From positions 31,277,398 through 31,334,397 of the forward strand of contig NC_092577.1 in the NCBI RefSeq assembly GCF_037975245.1: a stretch of 57,000 bases of DNA. The letters are read 5' to 3'. Positions 35,004 through 47,306 of the stretch are shown one piece after another (the first letter of the stretch is position 1; each line of letters begins with the position of its first letter). Below the pieces are notes generated by a model. It was not told where the DNA came from and searched no databases. It worked only from the letters and a program-made list of their open reading frames with translations. The DNA is from Apostichopus japonicus (lineage: Eukaryota; Echinodermata; Holothuroidea; Aspidochirotida; Stichopodidae). Position numbers and translations under genes: made by a program.

Positions 35004-36755
35004 ATGAAGACCTTCAAATTAATGATGGTTTTATTAATTATTTCAGTTATCGTGATTATGATCTCGATATTTAACTGTCATTCCACGAAATTAATTTTTC
35101 GAAAACCAATGACGCCGATATATAGTCATTTTAGACTCGCAAAGGTAAGTTTTATTATGACTACGCTCGGATATTTATACATTAATGTGCATACATTCAT
35201 ATTCACAATCAATGGTGTCACTTTCTAAAACGAGGTCCAAAAATTCAAACAATCATATTTGTTGAATTTTTTCGTAACAACTTCACGTGTGAAAATGTCT
35301 AAATATCTTACAATTCAAGTTTTTGGAGGATAAAAATATATTTAAGGGTGCAATTTGTGGGCAAATGTAGTGTACTAGAAAGATCCATGTCTAAAAAAAA
35401 AAGAGTTTATGTGCTTCATAATTCAAGATAATTTTCGGTAAATTTCTCACCTAATTTACACATATTTTCCATGTTAATAACCAATTTAGGGGGAAGTTCA
35501 GTATGTCTTTCTTAGCTTTCAATTTAAAATATCTTATTAAAATACACGCCAAATCATACACCCTACATTAATTCTCCTCAGTGAAGGGGGGGGGATGGGG
35601 GGGGGGGTGGTGGTGGTTACCATGCAAAGCAAGTTGCCAACAATGTCCTCCTTTTTTGTGCAAAATTTGGGATTTCTTCATGTGAGTATTTCAGTGGTGA
35701 CACTTTAACAATATGCTGTATTGGCCCCATGCCAGATTTTCAAATATGGTCACCTTTGGTCAAAATTCTTAAACTAGTTTTGTTATCACCCTGGAGGAAA
35801 TTTACCTCACTGCAGGGACATTCAAACCATCTTGTGTGTTCTTTTAGAATGATGTCTGAGAACAATTTGGAGAGTAAAGACCTCCAGGAGAGTACATTTT
35901 TTTGAAAACTATAATTTGGGGCCTATACAAGACTATACTTTTAACACTGTGCATAAGTTTCGGAGGAGAGTATAGGCTACACAACTGTTTACACATTGTT
36001 GGGAAGGTTTTCATTGTTACTAATTAAGAATCAGGCACTTACTGACACAGAATACAGACACTAACTTGTCTCATTTCAATAAACTGCTGATTTAAAAATC
36101 CAAGAAAAAAATGCTATTTTCAAATATAGGAAACTTATCGGCTAACATTAAGTGCATGAAAAAAAGCAGCCATTTTGTGTTTGCTTTTTCAAAAGCAATG
36201 ATAGCAGTATATATTATTATTGGACTCTCTTCATTGATATTTCAATGATTACATATGTATATGATCCCCTTTTTTGGCATACTGTGCAGCTTAGTTACAT
36301 AATTTACCTTTGTGCCTTTCCAAGTTGGCCAGCTCTTTAGTTATAAGGGTGGCAACAATACTGAAATCCATTTGGATAAGTTAATTTGTTTATGTTTTGC
36401 AAAAACGTTTGGTAGCCTACATTGTCACTTAAGTTCAATTATTTGAACACTTTGGTTTCTTGTATGTTACCTTTCATATGATACATCAAAGAAACTCCAT
36501 TGGCTGCTGGTCCTGTTTTGTATTCAGTAAATTAACATCAAAGATTTTTATTTCTTGAACATTTTTTATGGCAATTTAAGTCTACAAGCTCAGTGAAAAA
36601 TCTTTGAAAATTTTTGGTTAACCGAAAGGTACCTCACAATAATGAAACAACCAAGATGCCATTAAGGCTGTGTATGACTTGATGCAGGAAGGTGCAAGGT
36701 CTCTGTCGTGTTGCATCTCAGTCTTCTTAATTACCAATTTCTTAATTAGCAGTTA

Positions 36756-36791
<36 letters not shown>

Positions 36792-36833
36792 TAACTGCTA
36801 ATTAAGAAATTGGTAATTAAGAAGACTGAGATG

Positions 36834-36889
<56 letters not shown>

Positions 36890-39800
36890 ATAGCAAGAGC
36901 AGTCCCAAAAAGTTTGTTATCATAATTATACTTGATTTGAATTCTACTTTCCTATCCTAACAACTGGATATAGCCTAGGCCTAGTTACTACTGTTGCTTT
37001 AATAGGCAACGATAACTTTATAGTTATATCATAATTGACGCACTTAAGGATTTGATCAACGATGTCTATCAAGGAAAACTCCAAATCACTCAACTATATC
37101 ACTGGCGGATCAAGGGCCATTGTTTGGGAGGGGCCAAAGTGGCATTAGAGTGATATGGGGGATGGGTCTAAGGGGAGGGGGTGACCCCCTCCCCTTTGGA
37201 AAATTTTCTATTTCTGAATGCCCTCAGATGCAATTTGGTGCGACAAAAGTGTACAATGGTGATGTTAATTTACTTCTAAAAAAAATGTTTCCAAAGGTGT
37301 AATTTTCTAAAATATTTATAAAACAAAGTTGAGATCATCTTTCTCAAGAAATTTGATTTCTCATAGGTTATAAATTTCTTACAACCAGCCTGTAACTGCA
37401 AAATGGTGTTAAACTGTAAATCCTCATGCTCATACATTTACACAGCTCCCAACTCTTGAGAAGGCAAATGCTGGTCCATGCCACGAATCGCCGTCCTGGG
37501 GGTGTCCCCCTCCCCTTTTGAAATTTTTTTTGGAATCCTGGTGATGCCTACATGTAAAATGGTGGCACTTAGAAAGGCTTTTGTCACCCAAAATTTTCTG
37601 AGAAATATGCATTTTTTTGTGTGTAACATCAATAAATTGAATGGTATACAAATAATGAATGGTTATGAGTGCAATAGTGCAAATATTTCATGAGTTGAAA
37701 GATGGAATGTTCCATTCAACGAGGCGCAGCCGAGTTGAATGGAACAAATTACCATTCATTATTTGTTTTATACAACACCTTCAAATTTGGATATAATTGG
37801 ATGTAAAATGCACTCATGCAACAGATTGTTTTGAACAGACAGGTTTCTCTGCTCTCTTACCATTGAAAAAAGTGCTACCAAAAAAGTATAACGCATGGTT
37901 CTATCATCATAGCGTGCAATTGAGCGGATTTTGCATGCAATCGACGAGCAATTGACCAATCAAATCGTCCCCGTTCTGGCGTAGTGACGAATGTTCAAAA
38001 TGTGAGTTTTGAGAAAACGCGCTCTAAAGATTTTCATATTTTGACTTTAGTATAGCGTAACTAAAAGAGGATCTTTTTTTTACCGAAAGTTGTCAATATT
38101 TTAAATATAACAAAAAGCACTTTGAGTTCTCATGTTTGTTGCTGACATTTCTTACATAGTAGTAATTTTAGTGTAAACATTTTCGTCGTTATGTCATGTC
38201 ATTTTTAGTTAATTTTAGACATTCGCCACACATTGATCACTGTGCTAGAACTAAATTTTGAGGTTTCGTCCTGTCACAGACTTGTATTCGTCACTTTTGT
38301 GTGTAGTAGTCATAGGGTACACCGTGAATGTTCACTGTCACATGGGGAGAGGAAGGGGGGGTTAGGTGGAATAACCTTACGATAGAAGAAAATAATCGAA
38401 GGGGTGGTACATTGGTCTTATTAATTTTAAAAAGAATGTCCACGGTTTACTTTAATGTATAAAATAGACAAGGAATGGGTTATACGCAGGTATCAACATA
38501 CGTGTTTTAGTATGTTTTTCTTGAGTGACATGGATGGAGTCGGATATGACGAGGGGAGGTGGTATATAGGGCAAGGAGAGCCGGCTGTTGAAATGGTGGT
38601 ATATTGGTCTTATTAATTTAAAAAGAACGCCCACGTTTTGTTGCAATGTATAAAATAGACAAGGAATTTGTATGGGTTATGGGCGGATGTAAGTGTTTTA
38701 GTATGTGTTTCTTGGGTGAAATGTAGGGTGTCGGATAGAGAGATGTTGAGGTAGGGAGGGCAAGGAGAGCCGGCTGCTGAAAGGGTTATATATTGGTCCT
38801 ATTTATTTTAAAGAACCCCCACCATTTTCTATAATGTATAAAATAGACAAGGTATATGATGAAATGTGAACACATGCAGTTGCAAAAATAATAGTTCCAG
38901 TGGCGTAATCTGTTAATTCGGAACTCTTATAAAGCACACAGACTACGGAAAATTGTGTGCAATTCTTCATTTTCAAGTTAGTGTATTACGTGAAATGTCT
39001 CTGACGATAGTTTCTAAGTATCCTTCAAACGCTTTGGGAAGCTATTCCACTATACTATCCCCTTAAACGGAATGTGAAATTTTATTACGCTCACAGGCAC
39101 ATTCATAATAACCAACCCAACAACTGTGCAATTGTTCAAGTGTTTCCAAGTTGTACTATAGTATGTTGTTCCTTCTTTTTATTTCCTTCCAGTATACATA
39201 TAAAAAATTTCTTACGCTCACAGGCACATTCATAATATCCAACCCAACCTCGTGTGTATCCTCAGATTTAAAGAAGGAAATAACTGTGCCATTGTTCAAG
39301 TGTTTCCAAGATGTACTGTAGTATGTTGTTCCTTCTTTTTATTTCCTTCCAGTATACATATAAAAATTATAGAGAGGAGTCATATAACACCTTAACAAGA
39401 AGAATAACTCATATAAAAGTTTTTTTTTAAGATGATAGGATACCAAACAGTCCAAGAATAACTAATATAAAAAGGGAGAAAATGTCAAGATGATAGGATA
39501 TCATATAAAATACATCTACTAATACAAAAGTTATTACATAAAACGATATAACAAACAAACTATAACAAACATTCTAAGTGCTCGAATGGAATGTATAAAG
39601 CAGCACGGTAAATAAGTGAGTTGCTGTAAACTTACGTTCGGTATTTTGTGTGGATTTCTTAGATTTCTGCTGGATTTGTGCAGGAGAGTTTTCATTACAG
39701 TATACAAAGGGTTATTCTGATCACTGTAAATCTTATTAGCCATTCTTGTAAACTCAGGTCTTGCAGCAGCATTTACTTTTTCTAAAAGTATATTGTATTC

Positions 39801-42800
39801 TAAATTAATATAGATGATGTGTATTTAAGAAACTTCATTCTTCTTTTCTTTGCTTTTTTTTGCAATATAAAATGGTACCAGGCAGGCACTGTATAGATCA
39901 CATGTGCCAGGGTAGAATAATAGTATTGAAAACATTTTCCTTAGCATTTTGGTTAAAGAAAGACACAACGTAAGCCACACTAGATACTATATAATATACT
40001 TTTTTAATACCTTAATGCTTTGCAAGAAAAGGTCAAACTGTCGTCACTGTATACTCCCAGTACTCAGTTTTGGAGGTTCTAGCCACATCAGATCCATCAA
40101 TAATAATAATATTACGTTGCGACCTTGATAGAATGAGACCTTCATGTTTTATGGTTTATTTTCAAAAACAAATTTCCCTTATTTTTTTTTTGGGGGGGGG
40201 AGGGGGGTGAGAGTTACGCAATAAAGTCTTGCGGTCACATGTTGGAACTATGTCATTTACAGAACATTGAAAATTTCATTGGTCAGTTTCAACAGAGCTC
40301 TTATGGATTGTACATGATACAGCAGTATCATCGGCATATTTTGTTATAGAAATGTGTGAGTTTGACCTAATTTCATCAGTATATATAGTAAATAATATAG
40401 CATATAATGGACCCCCACTCCCACCCCAAGGCACACCAACCTTTATTTCCAATATTTCCGATAACCCTTTATCCAACCTTACTTGTCTGGGCCATCCTTG
40501 AAGAAATTGTGTCAGCCAATGAATAAGTCATGTTTCTTTGATAAATCGTAAAAGATCCTTCATTAATTGAAGGATTTGGCAAGACAGTATTAAAGGTTGC
40601 TATACAGATTTTCTAGTAATTCGGTCTAAACGCCCCCCCCCCCCCTCCTCGTCCTTTAACTACTTAAGTATAAACTATGCTAGTACCTTCCAAAGTTTCA
40701 TGTAAAAGTATGTGACCTTCAATTATGTAACTAGGTATTACTTAGCTAGAAAAAGGTAGTTTTAAGTTAGGCTAGAGTAATGCACGTGATGAGCAAAGCC
40801 GCCAACAGCTAAGAGAAACCGAACTTCTTTAGGGAGATGTTACATTTGTAACGATTTGACGATTTGTATCTCGGCAAAACGTCAATTTTCAGATTGTTCT
40901 CATTTTGACGAGTTGTCGTATCTCAACAAAACGTCAATTTTCAGATTTTCTTTCATTTTGGCGACTTGATATATTTCGGCTAAACGTTAACATTCAGATT
41001 TTCTTTCATTTTGGCGACTTGATATATCTCAGCAAAACGTCAATTTTCAATATTTTGTCATTTTGACGACATGCTGTATCTCGGCAAAACGTCAATTTTT
41101 AGATTTTTGTCAGTTTGACGACTTGTTGTATCTCGGCAAAACGTTGAGATTCAAATTTTTGTCATTTTGACGACTTGTTGTATCTCAGCAAAACGTCAAT
41201 TTTCAAAATTTTGTCATTTTGACGACTTGTTGCATCTCGGCAAATTTAATAATTTTGTCGTTTTGACGAGTTGTTAAACTCGGCAAAACGTCTTTTTCCG
41301 AATTTTGTCATTTTGACGAGTTTGTTTCTCTTTCATCACCATGTCCCTTCTACGCTTCCGTAGTATATGAATACTGTATTAATTAATTAAATGACGAGGT
41401 GAACTAATAAAGATATTACCTTCCCATAATCCTGGGTGTTTTCAAATGGCAGTTAGTTGGTTCTCAAGTCAGTATGGCATGGTTGTTATGTTCGGCTTGT
41501 TCCAAAGGGTAATATTTGTCGATATGCAAAAATGCATGGACCTTAGACAAATAGTGTTACTGAGTGGTTGTAATGATGACTAAAGTATTCGTCAGTATGT
41601 AAAAACGAGAGTGGGTCTTAGGTGGACATTCGTCAAAAATGAGTCAGAAAAAACGAAAATAATAGACAGTTTTAAAACTTCTAACCCGGCTCAACCGATT
41701 CTTCACCCTCGAAGTAGGTAAGAACAATATTTAACTCAATTTCGCCAAAAGTGCACGTTCGCCACTTCGCGAAAACGGGGACGAAATGGCCGGAATATAA
41801 TTAGGTGTTGTATAATAGGTGATAATTCATTCTTTCCCGTGGCATGAAAATGTTCGCTGCTCGCCCCAATAAAAAGAAATATAGGCTAATTTGAGGTTCA
41901 AATGATGCTGTAAAGGAGGTTTTATACTCTATTATGCTAAATGCTAAAGAAATGATGGTTGCTAAGTCAAGATTTGATGCAAATTTTTTTATGTATACTT
42001 GACAATTACAATGCGGTTTTTTCGGACGCTTGTGAGGGTCAGCGGGTTTGGGTGTTAGAATGCGGGTGTAATTCCCGCGAATTGCGGGTCAGTTGGGAGC
42101 TCTGCATTTAATTTTAAACCAGAAAACGAAAAGGTTTAGACTAGTCTTCCACTGCTATTCCTCTCGATTTTTTTAATTTCCAATCATATGATTTAGCGGA
42201 TGTTCGGAAACACTTTTTGGCTCACCTTTGGGGGGGGGGGGGCATGGCCCCCCTTGGATCCGCCAGTGAACTATATGCGTTTTTGATATATGTGTAGTTC
42301 CTCAGAAATGTAATAATCTCAAAATGTTTTTTGTTCTTTGCCTACTACGCAATGTACAATTGAGCAGAATTTGACCACAAAGTGTCTGCCGTGTCAAGTT
42401 CTTTCCTATCCCCAAATCGACGCATTGGTCGATAAGCTATATAGTTGTAACTTTTGTGTAAGTATACAGCCATTGACTCTGGATGCTGTTTGCTATGCCT
42501 TGAGCCTCTTAGTTCAGACATGTTAGATAGCGATTCTGGTCTAAATTTACCAATTTATACAGATGAAAATATCTTCTCCCTTGATATTTCCGAACGGAGC
42601 ACCATATATCATCCCACGGTATCAGCGAGAATCAAATTGTCGTGGTCGGATAATTTTGACCGACCGGACATTATTTTCCCTAGCAAATATGGTTCGTCCG
42701 GACATTTTTCACAGGGACAAAATGGACTACTTCACCGGCATCGGCATAATAAATGGGAAACACCTCACCGGCACTTTGATCTATGTGCATGATCTTAAAT

Positions 42801-45800
42801 TTGGCTATTTGAAGGACTACTTAGCATCATTCTGTTTTCTTAGTGAATTTTCATTTCATTAATTTTAGTTTATGTTTATTATTATTGTCCATAATCTCTG
42901 TTCTAATTTTTTCGACTCTTTCTTTACAGTTTGCCATACATACAACAGTTGTCATACATACAACAGTTGTCAGCAATAGTACAGAACAAGTGAAACTCCC
43001 TCAAGTGTACAAAAACTGTACTTCCTTCAACACCCCGTCTAAGTCCTTGGTTGAAATAGTGAACCTAAGAAAGGTATACCGTGTATCTGAACAAGTTATA
43101 ATACGAATCGAAGCAAGAACAGAAAATGGTTCGATCCAGCCATCGGGGGGAGACTTCTTACGGATGAAACTGTTTTCCAAAAAGCCTCATTACTCTGCGA
43201 TTGGGCCCGATACATTTATTGATTATGACAACGGAACTTATTTAGCTACGTTTACTTTACGATGGCAGGGTATCGTAAACGTAAGCGTACAGCTGGTCCA
43301 TTCTAGTTGTGTAATAGATATCATGAAAGGGGTGACGCAAAAAAGCATTGAGGAGGGTTTGTTGTTTTGGGGAAAATTTGAGAGACAGCTGAAGAAAGGA
43401 ACCAGCTATAGTGAAAAGGTCCACTGTGGACATGTTCCACGACAGGTAATGTGTGTATATATATATATATATATATCGTTATGTCTCAAGAAATGGGCAC
43501 TTTAATAAAATAAAAGGTGGATTTGGAATTGCTAAAATGGAAAATAGTACTTTCCATTAACCAAAAAGAAGAGGACACTTCTAATTTATATATAGGGGCA
43601 CTTATTGAGTATTTTCATAAAAATCTAAGGGGGTGTGGGGGGGGGGGGAGTAACGGGGCGGAAGAGAAAGAAATACGTTCCCCTTCCTAACGCCGGCTCC
43701 TTTCGCCGTTGCAATTGATCAAGCTGAAACTCCTCAAACATGTTTCCACTAAATGAACAGTAATTAACCCTTGATTAATTAAAACTTTAATTTGATCACA
43801 CAACCGATTCTCGTGCATGACTTTATCAGTTAAAATTGGTAAAGGTGAGTACCCGTTAATCAGTTGAACTGACGTGTGTTATCATTTCTTAACATGGGTT
43901 ACATTTATGACTAAAGTTGATACTGAGTAGGACTTACACAAACAGAAAATACTAAACACACAATCCTGTGCATAATGATTGACTGAACTCACTAGGCTAC
44001 TCTAAAGATTTCGCCAACAATTTCGTCCACATTATAAAAAGAAAGTCCGGGATGACACGTATTACTGCAAAACGCTTAAAATCTGCAATTTCAGCCATCT
44101 TGTCCAGTCAAACATATTGGCAGATGTTTAGACACAGCCTTTGAGTAATGATTCTATCTGCTAATAATTTTTCCACTGAGTAGCATCTGCTGACAGGTCT
44201 TATATGTGTTACCGGTGTTATAACACACTTCGGTTTGTACTGAGTAACGGTTTCTCGTATTCACAGTACAAACTGATCATGCCATGTATATTGGATGCAC
44301 AGTTGCATGACAGGTCTAACATGTGTTACTGTTTTATAACACACTTCGGTTTGTACTGAGTAACGGTTGTCTCATATTCACAGTACAAACTGATCATGCC
44401 ATGGCCATTCTGTGGATCACAACGTTTTCGTTGCCGATCGATACCGTGCTACTTTTAGCGAATAATCACTAAAACAAAGGGTAATTTCAGTGTTTCAGAC
44501 TTTGAAATAATTTTTCTTCGCTATTTGAATTTGACTAATAATATTTGAAACTGACTGTAAGTGAAACCAATGGTTTGTACAGCTACCATGTTTTTGTAAG
44601 TAAGTAGTTTTAGAAACTTTTATCAAGCTCAATTAATTAATTAATTAAGAATCGATTAATAAGATTCGTTTACTTTCCTTCAGCGATCTCTCGCTTCTCC
44701 ATCCAATTCACTGCAGGCCGCGAAATTCTGTCACATGCCTATACTCGAAGATTTTAAATTGAGCAACTTGAATACAAACGGTGTCGCAAAACTTTTGCAC
44801 AATTTTTTTACATAATGATAGATTGCAGTGAGTGACATATATTTAATGTACTTTTCCTCTCTTCACTGTATAGTTTCCCTATTGCAATGTAAGTGCTAAC
44901 CACACCCACGGCCCTTGGTTCTGCAACAAACCGGAAAACACCAATATCACCTGTCACGATTGGACAGAAAGCAGCTTTGACGTGTCAAAATCATCCAAAA
45001 ATTTACGACATTTACTAACGGATATAGAATACACAGCTCTTAAAAGGTAATTTCATTCAATTTTTAGTTTTGAACGTGTACAAAGTGAATCTTACACTAC
45101 ATCAAGTCACTACAACTCAGAGTAATTGATGAAGGACCGAAAATGCAATATATATATTGTACACAAATCAGCATTCCTGCTTTGTCAACTATGAGTCCTG
45201 TATCACGTTTGTTTTTCTTTTTATGCCTCTAAACTGTTTTTTTTTTCGACCGATAATTGTGTAAGGCTATGTATACCCTTATGTTTTTTCTTCTTCAAAG
45301 TTTGGCTAAAATCGTGACTTTATATTATTTCTTTCCAAAATCACGCGTGAGGTCGGTGGGTCCCTTCTAATTACCTGTCAGTCGATAATAATCCAATATC
45401 CGTCCTCAGTTTGCAATTTCATGACAAAATATCAAATATCAGTTTAATATATTTAGATACTTAAAATTCCATAGAATGTCACTTTTAAGTCAGGACAACA
45501 GTCTTGTCAGCTCTGGGAATCCAAAAACGAGCATCGCAATTGAAATTTGACAACTTTTATTTCGGCCGATATTTTTGTAAGCCTTAAATTTGTAACACTT
45601 ATGGTTTTCTCAAATTTTGGCCAAAATCGTGCTTTTTTTTATTTCTTTCCAAAATCACGCGTGAGATCGATGGCGCCCTTCTGGTAACTTGCCATTCGAT
45701 AATAATCCCAATATTGGTCCCCAGTTGGCTCAACAGAGGAATTTCATGACAAAATTTCAATTATCATTTGAATAGTTAGAGGCTTTCATGGAAGAGTGGA

Positions 45801-46731
45801 TAGTTGTAGGCTAGGAATTGGAGAGGAGAAGGGAAGGGGAGGCGGTGTTACAAAAGGATTTTTTTGTTGGTGGTGAGTATCTAAAACTATTTGTATTTTT
45901 GACCTTTTCTTCAGGACAAAGATTCCCCTGACTACCTTACCAATGCCATCATTCAAAGTGGAATCCTCAAACATTGCGTCATCATTCACGACTTCTCAAT
46001 TACCTCTCTGTACTTTGCAACCAGTTCCATCGGGAATTGCCACTCGAGGTTTCTTTCGGAAGAATATTTGGCAACCTTTTGACTGTCGGCTTACTAACTT
46101 CAAATCAGAACAGATACAGTCTTGTCTAAACGGAAAATCTATGCACTTCTTTGGTGACTCCACAGCAAGACAACTATACCAATACGTAGAAGAGCAAATA
46201 AATTGCACTGCCGAGGGAAATTATTGGATAAAGTTATGCAGCAAAGAAAATGTGTCCATTCTTTTCAAATTCCATGGACCGCCAGTGAAAAGTAGGCGCA
46301 GTGCCCCGATTAGACAAAACAGATACTTAACGGATGAAATAGATGCATTAAAAGGCGGTCCAGGGGTGTATATAGTCGTCTCTGTTTGGGCACACATAGG
46401 AATGCCTGATGGACATTTTTACAAAGCTCGTTTAATTTCTATCAAAAGTGCGATAGATAGATTACTTCAAAGGAGCCCTGAGACTCGAATAACCGTGAGA
46501 AGTGCTAATACCAGAGATCACTCGATCGGGGCATTTCTATTGGTCTCTAGTGACTGGGTGGCGTTAAAAGGTGAGAGGACCCTTAGAGAAGTATTTAGTA
46601 AAGATGAACGGATTTCTTTCTTAGATGTTTGGGACATGACACTTGTACAGCAATCCCGTGATTACATTCACCCACATTTGCCCACGTTGGTCCAGACAAT
46701 CAATTATTTGTTCACAATGATATGTAAGTGA
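35004..46731 (+). CDS. NXPE family protein (neurexophilin-like plus PC-esterase), four exons
   Basis: Exons 35004-35144, 42930-43445, 44874-45046 and 45915-46731 join in phases 0, 0, 2 and encode 548 residues, the usual length for NXPE proteins. Residues 5-24 form a hydrophobic signal anchor, so it is a secreted or type II Golgi/surface protein. Residues about 70-200 are the neurexophilin-like beta domain (VYRVSEQVIIRIEARTENG, GGDFLRMKLFS). A Cys-rich link follows (FPYCN, GPWFC, ITCHDW). The C-terminal PC-esterase/SGNH domain has FFGDSTARQL (Ser359) and DYIHPH (Asp526, His529), the expected catalytic positions, plus a VSVWAH block. Family roles are poorly known; a human member has been linked to sialic-acid O-acetylation, from memory. 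Intron 1 holds a 5.17-kb transposon. Start: first ATG of the frame, A at -3. Confidence 0.92.
36711..36886. repeat. Perfect 126-bp palindrome plus (TA)n
   Basis: Arms 36711-36760 (TTGCATCTCAGTCTTCTTAA...) and 36787-36836 are exact reverse complements of 50 bp, joined by a self-complementary AT run, so the whole 126 bp is a perfect palindrome. An (AT)n tract continues to about 36886. It is in NXPE intron 1. Confidence 0.97.
37645..37773. repeat. Nested foldback sequence
   Basis: Outer arms GTATACAAATAATGAATGG and CCATTCATTATTTGTTTTATAC face each other. Within them GTTCCATTCAAC (37709-37720) and GTTGAATGGAAC (37734-37745) form a 12-bp hairpin around a GC-rich loop. Confidence 0.8.
38400..38870 (+). 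repeat. ~190-bp tandem repeat, 2.5 copies
   Basis: ATTGGTCTTATT recurs at 38411 and 38603 and, as ATTGGTCCTATT, at 38792 (steps 192 and 189). Each is followed by AATGTATAAAATAGACAAGG. It lies within the 5.17-kb hAT-like element. Confidence 0.85.
39085..39370 (+). repeat. Tandem duplication of ~130-150 bp
   Basis: TTACGCTCACAGGCACATTC and the following GTATGTTGTTCCTTCTTTTT / CCAGTATACATATAAAAA blocks occur twice in tandem; the second copy has a small insertion. Confidence 0.85.
40265..40560 (-). mobile_element. LINE reverse-transcriptase fragment
   Basis: The minus-strand frame reads LIHWLTQFLQGWPRQVRL, then GVPWGGSGGPLYAILFTIYT and ITKYADDTA. These correspond to the palm motifs GVPQGS-LGP-LF--Y and YADDT of non-LTR reverse transcriptases. 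One in-frame stop and the loss of all other domains show it is a relic. It is nested in the hAT-like element. Confidence 0.85.
40850..41330 (+). repeat. ~52-bp tandem repeat, about nine copies
   Basis: Units contain TATCTCGGCAAAACGTCAAT, TTTTGTCATTTTGACGAC and TTGT. The unit measured between 41070 and 41140 is 52 bp. It is AT-rich with no coding support. Confidence 0.9.
43785..44405 (+). repeat. Dispersed satellite-bearing element (copy B, diverged), NXPE intron 2
   Basis: The head (CCGATTCTCGTG, TTTATCAGTTAAAATTGGTAAA, ACTAAACACACAATCCTGTG) matches the copy at 31540 with many changes. It is followed by only about two monomers containing CACAGTACAAACTGATCATG. Confidence 0.8.
45246..45770 (+). 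repeat. Diverged tandem duplication in NXPE intron 3
   Basis: Two copies of about 200 bp, roughly 310 bp apart, share TTTCTTTCCAAAATCACGCG, CGATAATAATCC and ATTTCATGACAAAAT. Confidence 0.8.
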
Positions 46732-47101
46732 TATGTCATTTACAACGAATTCTGGGAAAGCTATCAAGAAGACTTCAATATGCTGAACTGGCCAGGGCAA
46801 GGTGGTGGTGGTGGTGGGGTAGGGGTGGGAGTGGGGGTGGGGGAGGCTGATCCACATTGCTATGTACTCTACCTGTCTTTTGCATCATATGACTTCTTTA
46901 TTCCATGCATGAAATTATTTTGAGTTATTCACTATTTATAACCAACAATATTTACATGAAATGTATAGTAAGTCTCTTTATTATTCTTTCCCATACGAAA
47001 GGGTAATAGAAAACCCACATTTGCTGCTAAAGTCATTTCAAAAAGTGAGGACATTTTGCGTCAACTATCTTCATATAGTGAATTCTCAGGGGGTTTAAAT
47101 T

Positions 47102-47179
47102 TAGTTTGATAAATACAAAATACAACTATATGAATGGAAATTTCCATTCATATAGTTGCATTTTGTATTTATCAAACTA
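47102..47179. repeat. 78-bp spacerless palindrome
   Basis: Arms of 39 bp (47102-47140 and 47141-47179) are reverse complements with one mismatch and no spacer; the centre is GGAAATTTCC. Confidence 0.96.
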
Positions 47180-47300
47180 TTTTTTTTTGTTATACCTTTT
47201 ATATTGTTCAAAAGTTGTATTTGCTTCAGTTTTCATAATTGTTATGTAACTGCAGGGCTCTTGTATACATCTTGGGGGGGGGGGGGGTGAAGAGAGGACA

Positions 47301-47306
47301 AATAAA
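47301..47306 (+). other. Candidate polyadenylation signal, NXPE-like gene
   Basis: AATAAA about 570 bp after the stop codon; a second lies at 47440-47445. Which one is used cannot be told. Confidence 0.35.

Larger units (their letters stand above)
37100..42268. mobile_element. 5.17-kb non-autonomous hAT-like element in NXPE intron 1
   Basis: The left end CACTGGCGGATCAAGGGCC and right end CCTTGGATCCGCCAGTG are inverted repeats. The perfect 8-bp duplication AACTATAT flanks them (37092-37099 and 42269-42276), which is the hAT signature. Inside are a ~330-bp internal repeat of the left end (37160-37290 and 37490-37620), a nested foldback at 37645-37773, tandem repeats at 38.4, 39.1 and 40.9 kb, and a LINE fragment. 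I saw no transposase. Confidence 0.87.

Noticed and set aside
42338-42862. Overlapping frames at 42338-42862 as an upstream NXPE exon
   Set aside because: They lack splice-compatible ends and family resemblance. The exon 1 at 35004 supplies the expected signal anchor in the right phase.
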